A DNA stretch of 64,000 nt from NCBI RefSeq assembly GCF_021864535.1, contig NZ_JAKJIC010000002.1:248001-312000 (forward strand). The letters run 5' to 3'. The position numbers and the translations under genes are program-made. This DNA comes from Oryzibacter oryziterrae (GTDB lineage Bacteria > Pseudomonadota > Alphaproteobacteria > Rhizobiales > Pleomorphomonadaceae). Under the pieces are notes generated by a model that worked only from the letters and a program-made list of their open reading frames with translations, did no database searches and was not told where the DNA came from. Every line of letters begins with the position of its first letter. Position 1 is the first letter of the stretch. Positions 62,996 to 64,000 of this stretch are shown in pieces.

Positions 62996-63903
62996 GTCAA
63001 AGATACTAGCGTGCTAGAAGGGACTAAATTGAGTTTCGAAACCGCCTCAACAACGTTTTGCGGCCAGATCCAAAGCCTGTATGGAGGGGGGATCGCCATA
63101 TAGTCTTCCTGACCATAAAGAAGTCGGCTCCGCATATCTGCGCAATACCTGCTCCGCCATGCGTGCCTGTCCGTCGCCGATAGCTTTTCTCCTTGCTGCA
63201 GCTTCGATGCAATCTCATGCAGCTTCTCGCACATCCGATACTCGTAGCCGGGCAAGCCCATCGGGTTGCTCCATTGGCCGGCATTCGTTGAATAAGCTTG
63301 CCATGCTCGTTCAATAAACAGGGGTAGATCAAGCTCGCCGGGAATGTTGGGATACAGAACGAACGAGGCTGCCCAGCCGGACTCAACCAATCCTAGGTTA
63401 AAGGTAGCGCGATCAGCTCTCGACATGCTTGCCAACTCTGCCTTATCGAACTGTGGCGCGACATAGGCCAGCAATCGCCCGTAATTATCGAAGGGAGCTT
63501 CTGACACCCTTACGAAAACGCTCCGTTTGGAACCGTCGGGCCTTGTGAGACGCGCTTCCACGCTTGCCTTGAACCATGCACTCGCACTTTTGCCTGAGGT
63601 ATATTGTAGTGTGCCAGCACAGCCAGTCTTCAACTTTGGCAGAATGTACTCGGCAAATCGGGCTGACACCGGCGCCTTGCCTTCTTCGATCCAGCCAGCA
63701 AGCTGCAAGAAGTTGGCATCAATGGTGCGTGCCCGCTCCTCGGATCTTGCGGTCACCTCAGGCGTGTCGACCGATAGCATTCGGATCGGCATTTGAATCG
63801 TTGGCGTATCACCATCAGTGACATCGATCAGTTTCTTGCTGCCGATATCTGGAGTGTTCATTCCGGCTGGCAGCCAGATAATTCCAACCGCATCTGCGCT
63901 CAT
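62992..63903 (-). CDS. Staphylococcal-nuclease-like (SNase) domain protein
   Basis: 303 residues. VTDGDTPTIQMPIRMLSVDTPEV is the SNase start (D-G-D-T, R, D-T-P-E), followed after an insertion by NYGRLLAYV and LVESGWAASFV, which match the later SNase strands and helix. A large helical C-terminal extension (about 190-303) is not part of the domain. A GAGGAG ribosome site precedes ATG 63903. Likely a nucleic-acid nuclease working with the helicase fusion. Confidence 0.7.
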   Translation of the reverse strand: MSADAVGIIWLPAGMNTPDIGSKKLIDVTDGDTPTIQMPIRMLSVDTPEVTARSEERARTIDANFLQLAGWIEEGKAPVSARFAEYILPKLKTGCAGTLQYTSGKSASAWFKASVEARLTRPDGSKRSVFVRVSEAPFDNYGRLLAYVAPQFDKAELASMSRADRATFNLGLVESGWAASFVLYPNIPGELDLPLFIERAWQAYSTNAGQWSNPMGLPGYEYRMCEKLHEIASKLQQGEKLSATDRHAWRSRYCADMRSRLLYGQEDYMAIPPPYRLWIWPQNVVEAVSKLNLVPSSTLVSLT

Positions 63904-63937
63904 GTGCCCGCTCCTCTGGTGATCGTTCTATGCCTTT

Positions 63938-64000
63938 TCACCCCACCGCAAATACCTTCATCACCTCGTCGCCGAGATGGTTGATGACCTTCACCGCGAT
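63938..64000 (-). CDS. 3' end of an unidentified gene (cut by window)
   Basis: The last 20 codons read IAVKVINHLGDEVMKVFAVG and stop. It lies 34 bp upstream of the SNase-like gene on the same strand, so it likely heads the operon. The ending is reminiscent of large defence-type DNA methylases or restriction subunits, but this is a weak impression. Confidence 0.6.
   Translation of the reverse strand: MAVKVINHLGDEVMKVFAVG

Overview
The window comes from a high-GC alphaproteobacterium, most likely a Hyphomicrobiales (rhizobial-type) species. The evidence is the DUF2849-cysI-cysH sulfur cluster, two phasins, a PdhS/DivJ-like cell-cycle kinase, GntR-controlled putrescine genes, and a tRNA-His with the alphaproteobacterial pattern (no G-1, A73). 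The exact genus is not determined.

The left part (1-29.7 kb) is ordinary chromosome. It holds assimilatory sulfite reduction (cysH, cysI, DUF2849; minus strand). Next come two chemoreceptors with almost identical signalling halves flanking an AraC-type regulator. A putrescine block follows: puuB, spuC and puuA, a FadR-type GntR regulator with two identical operators, and the divergent potFGHI importer; a vapBC toxin-antitoxin pair sits inside the puu genes. After that lie a Bfd-like ferredoxin, a ferric-iron ABC importer, a GFA protein, the PdhS-like kinase and two phasins. A roughly 125 bp MITE-like repeat occurs three times. The section ends at tRNA-His(GTG).

The right part (29.8-64 kb) is a defence-rich accessory region. 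The centrepiece (31.1-45.9 kb) is a type III-B CRISPR-Cas locus: cmr1, cas10, cmr3, cmr4, cmr5 and cmr6 lie between two arrays that point toward each other and share a conserved leader. An adaptation operon encodes a reverse transcriptase-Cas1 fusion, Cas2 and Cas6. Two CARF proteins accompany it: a Csx16-CARF-HEPN fusion that would join effector and off-switch in one chain, and a protein with two membrane helices and a CARF domain. Cas10 lacks the HD nuclease domain and has S-A-D-E where GGDD is expected. Many spacers look like translation-initiation regions of messenger RNAs (Shine-Dalgarno motif, ATG, open frame), in the orientation that makes the crRNA antisense to the message. This is what RNA capture by RT-Cas1 would leave behind, and it is the most interesting observation here.

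From 46 to 52.6 kb there is a block of poorly known genes: a frameshifted AAA+/M41 protease-like gene, a DUF6634-like protein, an XRE regulator, two clusters of 21-bp iteron-like repeats, and hypotheticals. A type I Zorya system (zorABCD, 53.2-60.8 kb) follows. The window ends with a minus-strand operon of a RelE-like/UvrD-like helicase fusion and an SNase-like nuclease, preceded by the 3' end of a further gene. Functions are inferred from sequence motifs and family knowledge; no database search was run.
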